Assembly (NCBI RefSeq): GCF_002091715.1
Contig: NZ_BDAG01000003.1
Coordinates: forward strand, 162,447-226,446
DNA from: Pseudomonas migulae NBRC 103157
GTDB taxonomy: Bacteria > Pseudomonadota > Gammaproteobacteria > Pseudomonadales > Pseudomonadaceae
Length of the DNA: 64,000 bases
Direction of reading: 5' to 3'
Under the pieces are notes generated by a model that had not been told where the DNA came from, made no database searches, and worked only from the letters and a program-made list of their open reading frames with translations. The position numbers were made by a program, and so were the translations under genes. This document shows, piece by piece, positions 1-7,955 of this stretch. Numbering within the stretch: position 1 is the first letter of the stretch; each line of letters begins with the position of its first letter.

Positions 1-93
1 GTAGTCGTAGCCCGTGGCGATGAACGCCAGGGTGTCGGCAAAAACGTGTTCGCCGCTTTTGAGGCTGGCGCGCAGGGTGTTCAAATCACTCAT
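1..93 (-). CDS. HopJ-family protein, N-terminal part only
   Basis: The minus strand opens at an ATG (91-93) and runs off the left edge. It encodes about 31 residues beginning MSDLNTLRASLKSGEHVFAD. This start matches my recollection of the HopJ type III effector family, a conserved, mostly chromosomal small-protein family in Pseudomonas whose name comes from a plant-pathogen effector and whose role in saprophytes is unknown. The ATG overlaps the end of the upstream DUF1244 gene by 8 bp, so the two are probably co-transcribed. Only the N-terminus is visible, so the family call rests on this short match. Confidence 0.55.
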   Translation of the reverse strand, partial: MSDLNTLRASLKSGEHVFADTLAFIATGYDY

Positions 94-382
94 TGGGTTT
101 TCCTTTGGCGAACGCCGCTTGTTGTTCGGCGCTGGCTTCTTGCTGGTATTGAGCTTTCCACTCGGCGTACGGCATGCCGTAGACCACTTCGCGGGCGTCG
201 TCGAGGCTGACCTCGATCTGGCGTTCATCTGCCGCGGCCTTGTACCACTTGGACAGGCAGTTGCGGCAGAAACCCGAGAGGTTCATCAGGTCGATGTTCT
301 GCACATCCTTGCGGCTGTCCAGGTGCGCGACCAGCCGGCGGAAAGCGGCGGCTTCAAGTTCGAGGCGTTGTTGGTCAGTCAT
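86..382 (-). CDS. DUF1244 family protein
   Basis: A 98-residue acidic cytoplasmic protein without signal peptide or membrane segment. The central stretch LSGFCRNCLSKWY, with two cysteines three residues apart, is the hallmark of the DUF1244 family, a small helical family of unknown function. The length is normal for the family. It overlaps the downstream HopJ-like gene by 8 bp, indicating translational coupling, and follows folX after a 68-bp gap on the same strand, so it could be an operon tail of the pterin genes. The family call is firm; no function can be given. Confidence 0.8.
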   Translation of the reverse strand: MTDQQRLELEAAAFRRLVAHLDSRKDVQNIDLMNLSGFCRNCLSKWYKAAADERQIEVSLDDAREVVYGMPYAEWKAQYQQEASAEQQAAFAKGKPNE

Positions 383-450
383 GATGGGCTCTGTGGGAAT
401 AAGTCGTGCGCGAGATGATAAAAGCCTGGCGCACGATGCGCCAGACGCGG

Positions 451-822
451 TCAGCGGCTCGCAGCCAGGGTGATCGACACCGACTCGGCGAAACGCAGGG
501 CGTGGGGCTTGTCGACTTCGACCTCGGCGTACAGCACCGATTCATTCGCCATGACCAGGTCGAGAATTTCCTGGGTCAGACGCTCGAGCAGGGCGAAGCG
601 ATTGCCTTCCACGTGAGCGATGATCGCCTTGGTGATGGTCCGGTAATTGAGCGCGTGATCGATGTCGTTGTCACGCACCGCTTCCTGAGCGGCGTACAGG
701 ATGGTCAGGTTGATCAACACATCCTGCTTGTTGAGGATTTCATCCTCGTTGATCCCGATGAACGTCCGCAGGCACAGGTCCTTGACCCGGATGCGTGCCA
801 TTCCTGGTTGAAGTTGTGGCAT
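451..822 (-). CDS. folX: Dihydroneopterin triphosphate 2'-epimerase
   Basis: FolX epimerises 7,8-dihydroneopterin triphosphate to the monapterin form, the step after GTP cyclohydrolase on the way to tetrahydromonapterin, the cofactor of phenylalanine hydroxylase in pseudomonads. The 123-residue product starting [19 protein letters not shown] is a single FolB/FolX-type domain, with the typical [15 protein letters not shown] opening and an [12 protein letters not shown] segment. The reading frame is open further upstream, but that extension lies inside folE; the ATG at 820-822, 2 bp after the folE stop, is the sensible start. Order folM-folE-folX and the tight spacing support a dedicated pterin operon. 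A housekeeping aldolase FolB is the alternative, but the context favours FolX. Confidence 0.88.
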   Translation of the reverse strand: MPQLQPGMARIRVKDLCLRTFIGINEDEILNKQDVLINLTILYAAQEAVRDNDIDHALNYRTITKAIIAHVEGNRFALLERLTQEILDLVMANESVLYAEVEVDKPHALRFAESVSITLAASR

Positions 823-824
823 TG

Positions 825-1400
825 CTACTTGCTCCGTCCAATCAATTGCAGGAACTCCTGGCGGGTGTTGCTCGACTCGCGGAAGGCGCCGAGCATCACC
901 GAGGTGTTCATGGTCGAATTCTGTTTCTCGACGCCGCGCATCATCATGCACATGTGCTGTGCTTCGATGACCACCGCGACACCCGCGGCACCGGTCACCT
1001 GTTGCACCGCGTCGGCGATTTGCCGGGTGAGGTTTTCCTGGATTTGCAGACGACGGGCGAACATGTCCACCAACCGCGCAATCTTCGACAGGCCCAGCAC
1101 TTTACCCGTCGGAATATAAGCCACATGCGCCTTGCCGATGAAGGGCAACAGGTGATGTTCACACAGCGAGTACAGCTCGATGTTGTCGACAATGATCATT
1201 TCATCGTTATCGGAGGCGAACAACGCGCCGTTGACGATTTCTTCGACACATTGCTCATAACCATGACACAGGTACTGCATGGCTTTGGCTGCGCGCGCCG
1301 GTGTATCGAGCAGGCCTTCGCGGTCGGGATTTTCACCGAGGCCGATGAGGATCTCGCGGTAGTTCTGGGACAGGGCATTCTGGGGCCGGGATAACGTCAT
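825..1400 (-). CDS. folE: GTP cyclohydrolase I
   Basis: FolE converts GTP to 7,8-dihydroneopterin triphosphate and formate, the entry step of folate and monapterin synthesis. The 191-residue protein has the family layout: an N-terminal helix, the zinc site CEHHLLPF near residues 80-87 with the second zinc cysteine in QHMCMMMRG near 150, and the substrate loop with GLSKIARLV. All expected zinc ligands are present, so it should be the active zinc-dependent type I enzyme. It lies 21 bp after folM and 2 bp before folX, consistent with one transcript. As an extra folE copy in an operon with folM and folX it most likely serves tetrahydromonapterin rather than bulk folate. Confidence 0.93.
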   Translation of the reverse strand: MTLSRPQNALSQNYREILIGLGENPDREGLLDTPARAAKAMQYLCHGYEQCVEEIVNGALFASDNDEMIIVDNIELYSLCEHHLLPFIGKAHVAYIPTGKVLGLSKIARLVDMFARRLQIQENLTRQIADAVQQVTGAAGVAVVIEAQHMCMMMRGVEKQNSTMNTSVMLGAFRESSNTRQEFLQLIGRSK

Positions 1401-1421
1401 GAAATATCCTCGCGGGGCACC

Positions 1422-2132
1422 TTACTTGAGGTGCCGTCCGCCGTTGACGGTCAGGGTCGTGCCGGTGACATAAGGGTTGTCGAGCAAGTAACGCAGGCTT
1501 TGGTAGATCACTTCGCTACCGGGTTCGATACCCAATGCGGATTTGGCCAGAGCCTTGGCGCGGTACGCCGCGTCGTCGTCAGGATTGAACAGTAGCAGGG
1601 CGGGGGAGATGCCGTTGACCTTGATGTCAGGCGCGTACTTCGCCGCGAAGGACAGGGTCAGGCTGTCGAGCCCGGCTTTGCTGGCGCAGTAGCCGATGTG
1701 CTTGCTGCTGCCCTTGCGTGTGACGTCATCGGTGATGTGCACGATGTCCGCCGGGGTCGAGCGTTGCAGCAAGTCGGCACAGTGCAGGTTGATCAGGTAG
1801 GGCGCCAGCATGTGCACGCTGAACATGCGGGTAAACGCTGCGGCGTCGGTGTCCGGCGTTTCGGCCAGCCATTCGGAGGCGTTGTGGATGATCGCGCGCA
1901 AACTGTCTGTGTGGTTTTTCAGTTCACTGATGAAGGCCAGGATCCCGGCTTCGGTGGAAAAGTCCGCAAATACCGCCGTCGCGCCCAGGTCACGCAATGC
2001 CTGTACGCCGGGGCGTTCAGTGCGATAGCTGAAGATCACGGCATGACCGTCTTCGAGCAAACGCTGCGCGCAGTGCAGGCCGACACGCTGGCCGGCACCG
2101 GTAATGAGGATCGGGGCGGATGAAGAAGTCAT
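1422..2132 (-). CDS. folM: Dihydromonapterin reductase (SDR)
   Basis: A short-chain dehydrogenase of 236 residues beginning MTSSSAPILITGAGQRVGLH. The TGAGQRVG nucleotide loop replaces the usual TGxxxGxG, and YCASKAG (near residue 153) supplies the YxxxK pair, both as in FolM. FolM reduces dihydromonapterin to tetrahydromonapterin with NADPH and has side activity on dihydrofolate. I chose the internal ATG at 2130-2132 over the longer frame because it gives the normal SDR N-terminus directly before the first beta strand. It is the first gene of folM-folE-folX; the upstream gap to the REP pair should hold the promoter (TATAGT on the minus strand near 2161-2166 is a possible -10). Confidence 0.88.
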   Translation of the reverse strand: MTSSSAPILITGAGQRVGLHCAQRLLEDGHAVIFSYRTERPGVQALRDLGATAVFADFSTEAGILAFISELKNHTDSLRAIIHNASEWLAETPDTDAAAFTRMFSVHMLAPYLINLHCADLLQRSTPADIVHITDDVTRKGSSKHIGYCASKAGLDSLTLSFAAKYAPDIKVNGISPALLLFNPDDDAAYRAKALAKSALGIEPGSEVIYQSLRYLLDNPYVTGTTLTVNGGRHLK

Positions 2133-2305
2133 GAACGGCTCGCGTCGCGGTAAGAGCAAAACTATACCAGCGAGCGGCCGCGTTCACCTATTGTGCAAAA
2201 CCGGCTCGTGTGGGAGCGGGTTTGCTCGCGAAGGCGGTGCATCGGTCACTACATATTTTGACTGAAAGGCCGCCTTCGCGAGCAAGCCCGCTCCCACAAG
2301 AGAAC
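2133..2305. repeat. Intergenic gap with REP pair (GCGGGCTTGCTCGCG type)
   Basis: Two inverted copies of the Pseudomonas REP unit, core GGGAGCGGG(C/T)TTGCTCGCGA, lie at about 2210-2235 and 2273-2299, facing each other across about 40 bp. The pair can fold into a long hairpin and sits between the folM promoter and the end of the ABM gene. The rest of the gap holds only the presumed folM promoter; no gene is visible. Confidence 0.9.
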
Positions 2306-2875
2306 TCATTGATTTTGGGTGGTGGGTTTGGCTGGCAATCGCCGTGTCGGCGCGCCTTGCAGCCAACTGGCCAACATCCGGGTCGACAGTGGGATGAAGA
2401 AGTAAACCATCAACGGCGTCAGGCACAACGTGCTGATCAACACCCGAGGCAGCAGGCTCATTTCGCCGAGCAGCGGCCCCAGCAAAAAGTTGAACAACAA
2501 CGACACCGGGAAGAACGCCAGCCAGATTGCCACGGCCTGTTTCCAGCGTGGCGGACGTTGGCCGGCAGCGCCGAACCAGCCTTCGATGCCGCTCACGCGA
2601 TGTTCTGTCTTATGCGCAAACAGGTCGCTGCCGCGTGCAAGCCAGGCGGTACGCGAAGCGGAATGCTCCCAGGCGTGCATGGTCTGCTCGTTGGCGAAGC
2701 GGAAAATAATCTGGAATTCGTCATCGTCGGGCGGCGGGGCGAGCACGCCTGAGCCGAGATAACCCTGGAAATCGGTAGCCAGTTGTTCGCCTTCGCGCAA
2801 CCAGGCCATCAGGTCCTGATAACGCCCATCGGCGACGCGGCGCGCAACCATCAGCGTGACGGGTGAGGTAGACAT
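2306..2875 (-). CDS. Antibiotic biosynthesis monooxygenase (ABM) domain protein with C-terminal membrane helices
   Basis: The 189-residue protein starts MSTSPVTLMVARRVADGRYQ and has two parts. Residues about 5-95 form an ABM-type ferredoxin-like fold (VTLMVARRV, then FQIIFRFANEQTMHAWEHS), as in small monooxygenases and haem- or quinone-handling relatives. Residues about 115-175 contain two strongly hydrophobic helices (AVAIWLAFFPVSLLFNFLLG and LISTLCLTPLMVYFFIPL) and end in a basic tail. This ABM plus two-helix arrangement is a known uncharacterised family in proteobacteria. The ATG at 2873-2875 was chosen because the frame upstream has no homology-like character. Substrate unknown. Confidence 0.75.
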   Translation of the reverse strand: MSTSPVTLMVARRVADGRYQDLMAWLREGEQLATDFQGYLGSGVLAPPPDDDEFQIIFRFANEQTMHAWEHSASRTAWLARGSDLFAHKTEHRVSGIEGWFGAAGQRPPRWKQAVAIWLAFFPVSLLFNFLLGPLLGEMSLLPRVLISTLCLTPLMVYFFIPLSTRMLASWLQGAPTRRLPAKPTTQNQ

Positions 2876-3087
2876 TATGTATCTCCGTATGGACAACGCG
2901 TCACTCCGGATAGGAGTTTCGCCAGGCGCAGCGCCGGGGTGGTGGGCTGCGTCTCGGAACAAGCAAGGATTATTCCGGATTCTACAGGTTATGCCCCTGA
3001 TAATCGTTGCTCATCTAAGCCTTGAATGATCATGGGGCAAGAGAGTTAGAATAGGATCCAATTTAGATACGGACGTTGATCTGACAC

Positions 3088-4047
3088 ATGCCTGTCCTGA
3101 CTGACGATGTCGCTGGTACTCAGACCTCTGTTCCGATTGAACAGGAGGAGTTGTTTCCGATTCGCGAGGTATCTCGGCTGACGGGCGTCAACCCGGTTAC
3201 GCTGCGGGCATGGGAGCGCCGTTATGGCCTGATCCAGCCTAAGCGCACCGAAAGCGGGCATCGGTTATACGCGGTGGCCGATATCGAGCGGGTCCACAGT
3301 ATCCTCGCCTGGCTCGACCGCGGCGTTGCCGTCAGCAAGGTCGGCAAGATCCTGGCCAGGACCGCGCCGCTTCAGGCGCTGTCGCACCTCATCCCCAATG
3401 AACTGGTGCAAGTGGATTACGCGCAGTGGCAGGAACAGGTCAAAGCGGCCGTCAGCGCATTCGATGAGGTCCAGCTGGAGCAGGTCTATGGACAGATCTT
3501 TTCCAGCTACCCCCTGACGGTGGCGTTCCAGGACATTCTGATTCCGCTCTGGCAGCAATTGCTTCAACGCCATGAAGGGTTCGGTCAGACAAGCGAGTGG
3601 CTTTTCCTGGATGGCTTCCTGCGTTCTCGCGTGTTGCAGCGCCTGCTGCTGGTGCGTGTCATGCAGCCGCGTCGCGTGATTGTCGCTGCCCTGAACGATC
3701 AAAGTCGTGAGCTTGAAGTGCTCCTCACGGCGCTTTTTCTGAGCAGTGTCGATTCGGCGATTCAAGTGCTGGCGCTCGGTCAGCCCTTCGACGAATTGAC
3801 CCTTGTCTGCGAAAGAGTCAGGCCCCAGGCGTTGGTGCTGGTGTCCAACCACGCACCCGCCCCTGAGCTGGCGCGGCGTTTAAATCGGCTGGCCATGAGC
3901 CTGGATTGCCAGTTGATGCTTGCCGGCGATGCGTCCGATCTGGCGCAGGAGAGCCTGAGCGGATCGTCCATTGGTTGTCTGGGTAAGGAGGGAATGATGA
4001 TGCGGCAGCGTCTGAAACAGTTCCTGGCGGGTAGCCTGGATACCTGA
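3088..4047 (+). CDS. MerR/LitR-type transcriptional regulator, class II (no cobalamin ligand motif)
   Basis: A 319-residue MerR-family regulator. Residues about 22-90 form the winged helix (FPIREVSRLTGVNPVTLRAWERRYG) with the RxYxxxDIERV wing. The C-terminal two thirds resemble the helical bundle plus Rossmann-like domain of CarH/LitR light sensors. The DxHxxG motif that supplies the lower cobalamin ligand is missing; the equivalent place near residue 205-215 reads ALNDQSRELEVL. That is the class II LitR pattern; in P. putida KT2440 such paralogues (PplR) act with short LOV proteins to drive light-induced genes, reportedly including folE and photolyase. Here a LOV gene lies 0.7 kb downstream and folE 1.7 kb upstream. 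Its stop is one base from the converging PilZ-like gene. Confidence 0.8.
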   Translation: MPVLTDDVAGTQTSVPIEQEELFPIREVSRLTGVNPVTLRAWERRYGLIQPKRTESGHRLYAVADIERVHSILAWLDRGVAVSKVGKILARTAPLQALSHLIPNELVQVDYAQWQEQVKAAVSAFDEVQLEQVYGQIFSSYPLTVAFQDILIPLWQQLLQRHEGFGQTSEWLFLDGFLRSRVLQRLLLVRVMQPRRVIVAALNDQSRELEVLLTALFLSSVDSAIQVLALGQPFDELTLVCERVRPQALVLVSNHAPAPELARRLNRLAMSLDCQLMLAGDASDLAQESLSGSSIGCLGKEGMMMRQRLKQFLAGSLDT

Positions 4048-4048
4048 A

Positions 4049-4654
4049 TCAAAGGTGCATGGCGGGATGCGTCAGCCGATGCTGCTGAAGGATGTACTGG
4101 CGCAGGCGCTCGGTTTCGTCGGTGTCGCTCTGACTCAACTGATACGCGTAGAAACCGTTGTCGGTTTCCTTCTCGAAGGTGCCACGCATCGCGATCCGTT
4201 CATAGCCTGACGGGCTGAACCACAACGCGAAATGTTTGGGCGGTTTGGTCCTGTTGCGAACTTCCAGCAAGACGCCTTTGAACGACACTTCGTGCACCCA
4301 CATCGTACCGGGCTGGCCACTGGCATTTTCCAGGGCAACCGGTTCGTCGAGTACCAGGCGCCATGGTCGTACCATTGGCCCGTCTTCATAGATGCTGGGG
4401 ACGCCAAGACGTAAATGCAGCGCATGAAACTCGTCTTCCACCAGATGCAACGGGAAGGTCATTTGCTGATTTTCGAAATTGGCCTGGATGGTGACCTGCT
4501 CATGTGCGGCAAGGCGCGTGAGCAAATCACGGATTTGCGAACCACCGTTGACGAGCAGGCTCGACGTCGCATCCCGCACATTGAGTTGCGGGTTATGTTG
4601 CATGGTCTGGATGAAATCCAGCTCATCCTGGGTCAGGAGTGCGTCGCGCTGCAT
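4049..4654 (-). CDS. YcgR-like protein with degenerate PilZ domain
   Basis: About 201 residues starting MQRDALLTQDELDFIQ. The first half resembles the beta-rich N-domain of YcgR proteins (LLTRLAAHEQVTIQ). A short basic VRPWRL junction follows, then EVSFKGVLLE, which resembles the (D/N)xSxxG half of the PilZ c-di-GMP site but with Glu in the first position. Both binding motifs are therefore imperfect, and c-di-GMP binding is doubtful. The frame could extend to a TTG at 4706-4708, but the ATG at 4652-4654 is more natural. It follows the LOV gene on the same strand, suggesting a light-linked operon. The assignment is a reading of motifs; an unrelated fold is possible. Confidence 0.5.
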   Translation of the reverse strand: MQRDALLTQDELDFIQTMQHNPQLNVRDATSSLLVNGGSQIRDLLTRLAAHEQVTIQANFENQQMTFPLHLVEDEFHALHLRLGVPSIYEDGPMVRPWRLVLDEPVALENASGQPGTMWVHEVSFKGVLLEVRNRTKPPKHFALWFSPSGYERIAMRGTFEKETDNGFYAYQLSQSDTDETERLRQYILQQHRLTHPAMHL

Positions 4655-4708
4655 GATCTGCTCGAAAGAAATAGTTACAAAGCCAACGGTGATTGTAGTT
4701 AATGACAA

Positions 4709-5185
4709 TCAATTCACGGTTTTGTTTTCGCCGTTCGTCGCTTTTAGCGCGGCAAGCTCTTTTTGAAGCTCGGCCACTTGCGCCTCCAACTGCGTCACCC
4801 GCTGCTGCGCCTTGACTTGAACGGTCACGTCTTTTTGCACGCCGACAAAATAAGTCTGACCGTCGTTCGGGTTTTTCACCGTGGAAAGCGACAGCTCATT
4901 CCAGAATGGGGTGCCGTCCTTGCGGTAATTGCGCAGGATTTCCCGACAGGAACCGCCGCTGGCCAGCGCCTCGCGAATCAATGGCAGTGCTTCCTGATCG
5001 CGGTCGCCTGACTGCAGAAAGCGGCAATCCTGGTAGAGGATTTCTTCGCTGGTATAACCGGTCAGGCGTTCGAACGCCGGGTTGACGTAAATCAGAATGT
5101 TGTCTTGTTCGCCTTCCTTTTCGGCGATCACGATGCCGTCGTTGGACGCGTTAATCACCATCTGCAGCAGTTGCGCGTTGATCAT
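4709..5185 (-). CDS. Short LOV-domain blue-light photoreceptor
   Basis: A 158-residue protein made of one LOV (PAS) domain plus a C-terminal coiled-coil helix. The photoactive motif is YQDCRFLQSGDRDQ with the flavin-adduct cysteine at residue 54, and the FMN-binding NYRKDGTPFWNEL and GVQKDVT segments are intact. N-terminus and layout match the short LOV proteins of P. putida (PpSB1/PpSB2-LOV), which have no effector domain and work through partners. Residues about 125-150 are heptad-rich (VTQLEAQVAELQKELAALK), as expected for a dimer-forming J-alpha helix. A good ribosome site (AAGGGA) precedes the ATG. In P. putida such genes neighbour class II LitR regulators, as here. Confidence 0.9.
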   Translation of the reverse strand: MINAQLLQMVINASNDGIVIAEKEGEQDNILIYVNPAFERLTGYTSEEILYQDCRFLQSGDRDQEALPLIREALASGGSCREILRNYRKDGTPFWNELSLSTVKNPNDGQTYFVGVQKDVTVQVKAQQRVTQLEAQVAELQKELAALKATNGENKTVN

Positions 5186-5288
5186 TGAAGAATCCCTTCC
5201 TTATTGATTGACGTTCAGCATTCTAAAAGAACAATGGGGTCTGTGCTGTTAATATCCCGGTCTTTTATTCAGCTTCAGGATCAGATTG

Positions 5289-5744
5289 ATGAAAGTCGCC
5301 ATCCTTTCCGGCTCGGTGTACGGCACGGCAGAAGAAGTCGCCCGCCACGCTGCGAACATTTTGAAAACTGCGGGATTCGAAACCTTTCACAACCCGCGTG
5401 CGAGCCTCGCCGATGTCCAGGCTTTCGGCCCCGAAGCCTTTCTGGCGGTGACTTCGACCACCGGCATGGGTGAACTGCCGGACAACCTGCAACCCTTGTA
5501 TTTCGCCATCCGCGATCAATTGCCGGCGGCCTGGCGTGGTTTGCCGGGCGCGGTCATCGGCTTGGGCGATGCGAGCTATGGCGATACGTTCTGCGGCGGT
5601 GGCGAACTGATGCGTGAACTGTTCGGCGAGCTGGGCATCCGCGAAGTGCTGCCGATGTTGCGTCTGGACGCCAGCGAAAGCGTTACACCGGAAACCGATG
5701 CCGAGCCCTGGCTGGCGGAACTGGTCACGGCCCTGCGCGGTTGA
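5289..5744 (+). CDS. Flavodoxin-domain protein (MioC-like)
   Basis: A 151-residue single-domain flavodoxin. The FMN phosphate loop is LSGSVYGTAEEVA at residues 6-18, followed by the second flavin loop STTGMGELPDNL near 57-68 and the third, GLGDASYGDTFCGGG, near 90-104. These features match short-chain flavodoxins such as MioC that carry electrons to reductive enzymes in the cytoplasm. The ATG at 5289 is preferred over the TTG three bases earlier. It is divergent from the LOV gene with about 100 bp between them, so the two share a promoter region; whether that makes it light-regulated is inference. Confidence 0.85.
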   Translation: MKVAILSGSVYGTAEEVARHAANILKTAGFETFHNPRASLADVQAFGPEAFLAVTSTTGMGELPDNLQPLYFAIRDQLPAAWRGLPGAVIGLGDASYGDTFCGGGELMRELFGELGIREVLPMLRLDASESVTPETDAEPWLAELVTALRG

Positions 5745-5998
5745 CTGGTGGTTCGCTGAGCCGTGCAAGTCAGGCTTGCTGATCGCTTGACGGAGAGGGG
5801 GGCATGGTTCTGACGGGGCGGTTGAACGGGGGCGCTGCGCCGTTGCTGGCGTCGGTGTTTTGACATGGATCCAGGCTTGTCTGCGCACTGACTCGCTAGG
5901 TCATCAAGCTGGCTGCCAATGCAACTACACGAACCTCGAGGGCTGACTAGACTCGGTAGTCATTGGATGCACTCCATAATAAAAACGAGGTTCCTGCC
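5745..5998. other. Intergenic, no gene seen
   Basis: The 254-bp stretch between the flavodoxin and the class II aldolase gene has no credible reading frame, no REP pair and no clear terminator. The last part (AAACGAGG before the GTG) is the ribosome site of the next gene. Confidence 0.6.
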
Positions 5999-6781
5999 GT
6001 GAGCGTAGCCCCCCTCCAATCGTCCCCCAGCGTCAAAGACCAGGTCAGCGCCGCCGAGTGGCAGACCCGCGTCGATCTGGCGGCCTGTTATCGCCTGGTC
6101 GCCCTTCATGGTTGGGACGATCTGATTTTCACCCACATTTCCGCCAAGGTGCCCGGCACCGAAGACTTCCTGATCAACCCGTTCGGGCTGATGTTTCACG
6201 AGATCACGGCGTCGAGCCTGGTGAAGGTCGATCAGGCCGGCAACAAGCTGATGGACAGCCCTTACGAGATCAACCCGGCGGGGTACACCATCCACAGCGC
6301 CGTGCATGAAGTTCGTCACGATGTGGTGTGCGTGCTGCATACCCATACGGCGTCGGGGGTTGCGGTGTCGGCGCAGAAGCAAGGCATTCTGCCAATCAGT
6401 CAGCAGTCGCTGTTTGTCCTGTCCAGCCTGGCCTACCACGGCTACGAAGGCGTTGCGCTGAACCATGAAGAGAAGGCGCGGCTGCAAGCCGACCTCGGTG
6501 AAAACAATTTCCTGATGCTGCACAACCACGGTCTGCTGACCTGTGGCGGCACCATCGCCGATACGTTCCTGATGATGTTCACCTTTCAGCGCGCCTGCGA
6601 TATCCAGGTGATGGCGCAGAGCGGTGGCGCTGAACTGATCGCTATCGAACCGCAGATTCTGGCGGGCGCCAAGGCGATGATCGCCGGCGTCACCAAAAGT
6701 GCACAAGGCATGGGCGGCGCACTGGCCTGGCCAGCGTTGCTGCGCAAACTCGATCAACAAGACCCGGGTTATAGACTCTGA
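5999..6781 (+). CDS. Class II aldolase/adducin family protein
   Basis: About 260 residues starting at a GTG (5999) with an AACGAGG ribosome site. The family's zinc ligands are seen as HTHT near residue 115 and HNHG near 180, and the N-terminal DLAACYRLVALHGWDDLIFTHIS is the adducin-head signature. Members range from fuculose-phosphate aldolases to proteins of unknown substrate; the sequence resembles the short-chain, non-sugar-phosphate branch found in many proteobacteria. The stop codon shares its last base with the start of the next gene (TGATG), so this gene and the alpha/beta hydrolase are translationally coupled. The substrate cannot be named. Confidence 0.85.
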   Translation: MSVAPLQSSPSVKDQVSAAEWQTRVDLAACYRLVALHGWDDLIFTHISAKVPGTEDFLINPFGLMFHEITASSLVKVDQAGNKLMDSPYEINPAGYTIHSAVHEVRHDVVCVLHTHTASGVAVSAQKQGILPISQQSLFVLSSLAYHGYEGVALNHEEKARLQADLGENNFLMLHNHGLLTCGGTIADTFLMMFTFQRACDIQVMAQSGGAELIAIEPQILAGAKAMIAGVTKSAQGMGGALAWPALLRKLDQQDPGYRL

Positions 6782-7683
6782 TGCCACTTCCCGAGATCCC
6801 TCTGTGTGTCTGGCGCAAACGCGGCCAGACGTTCGTATTTCGTGGCCGGGCCGTTCGTTACTGGACAGCAGGGCAGGGTGAACCGCTGCTGCTGATCCAT
6901 GGCTTCCCGACCGCCAGTTGGGACTGGCATTACCTGTGGCAGCCTCTGGCCCAGCGCTATCGGCTGATCGCTTGCGACATGCTTGGCTTCGGTGATTCCG
7001 ACAAACCGGTGGACCACGAATACAGCCTGCTGGAGCAAGCCGATCTGCAACAGGCATTGCTGGCGCATTTGAATGTGGAGCAAACGGTGCACGTGCTGGC
7101 CCACGATTATGGTGACAGCGTGGCTCAGGAACTGTTGGCCCGGCATTACGAGTCGCGTATTCATCTTGGCAGTTGCGTGTTCCTCAATGGCGGCCTGTTT
7201 CCGGAAACCCACCGCCCGGTACTGATGCAGAAACTGTTGCTCAGCCCGCTGGGATGGATGATCGGCCGAGCCTTTTCCCGGGATGCACTGGTGAAGAGTT
7301 TCCGACAGATCTTCGGACCGCAGAGCCGTCCTACCGAGAGTGAGATGGATGACTTCTGGAGCCTGGTGGACAGCAATCACGGGCCACGAATCCTGCATAA
7401 ACTGATTGCCTACATTCCCGAACGACGCGTCCAGCGCGATCGTTGGATCAGCGCGATGCAGCGCGGTGATGTGCCGTTGCGGGTCATCGATGGCGAGGAC
7501 GATCCGATCTCCGGCGCGCACATGGTCGAGCGCTATCGGGAGTTGATCCCTGAACCGGATACGGTGCTGTTGCCCGGCATTGGCCATTACCCGCAAACGG
7601 AAGCGCCAGCGCAAGTGCTGAAACACTATCTGGCGTTTCGCGACCGGCTGGTTTCGCTGCCGCTGAAGGCGGCCTGCTCGTAG
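6781..7683 (+). CDS. Alpha/beta hydrolase, epoxide hydrolase/dehalogenase-like
   Basis: A 300-residue alpha/beta hydrolase. LIHGFPTASWDWHYL is the oxyanion HG loop; AHDYGDSVAQE near residue 107-117 is the nucleophile elbow, with Asp rather than Ser in the nucleophile place, as in haloalkane dehalogenases and epoxide hydrolases; DGEDDPISG and GIGHYPQTEAP supply the acid and the histidine. No signal peptide. It is coupled to the class II aldolase by a one-base overlap. The substrate is unknown; the pairing suggests a small-molecule degradation or detoxification step. Confidence 0.82.
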   Translation: MPLPEIPLCVWRKRGQTFVFRGRAVRYWTAGQGEPLLLIHGFPTASWDWHYLWQPLAQRYRLIACDMLGFGDSDKPVDHEYSLLEQADLQQALLAHLNVEQTVHVLAHDYGDSVAQELLARHYESRIHLGSCVFLNGGLFPETHRPVLMQKLLLSPLGWMIGRAFSRDALVKSFRQIFGPQSRPTESEMDDFWSLVDSNHGPRILHKLIAYIPERRVQRDRWISAMQRGDVPLRVIDGEDDPISGAHMVERYRELIPEPDTVLLPGIGHYPQTEAPAQVLKHYLAFRDRLVSLPLKAACS

Positions 7684-7955
7684 GCATCACCGCAAACTTG
7701 CTGGAGCTTGTGGTGCCTGTCAGATCGCCATCGCCAGCAAGCCGGCTCCTACAGTGTTTTTGTGGTGTCAGATGAGTTTGGAGCCCCCCGGTCCTGTAGG
7801 CGCCGGCTTGCTGGCGATGGGCCGTGACTCGGTCCACGCACTCATCATCCCCCAGCCTTATCGAGCACCATTCAGCCTCAGCTGTGTTCATTGTGACCCG
7901 CAGCGCCTTGCCTGAGACTCGGACTCATTGTCCCTTGGCCTGCTGGAGTCCCCCA
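7684..7955. repeat. REP pair (GCCGGCTTGCTGGCGAT type)
   Basis: Inverted copies of the second REP family, core GGAGCCGGCTTGCTGGCGAT, lie at about 7726-7752 and 7795-7821. The remainder of the gap leads to the GGAG ribosome site of the SDR gene; no other gene is visible. Confidence 0.85.

Noticed and set aside
2876..3087. Search for a PplR-type direct repeat (TRTACA-N12-TGTAYA) before the MerR gene, folM and the LOV gene
   Set aside because: No such pair was found by eye in 2133-2209, 2876-3087 or 5186-5288. A looser TTAGAA...TTAGAT repeat near 3047-3069 has 17-bp spacing and is too weak to call.
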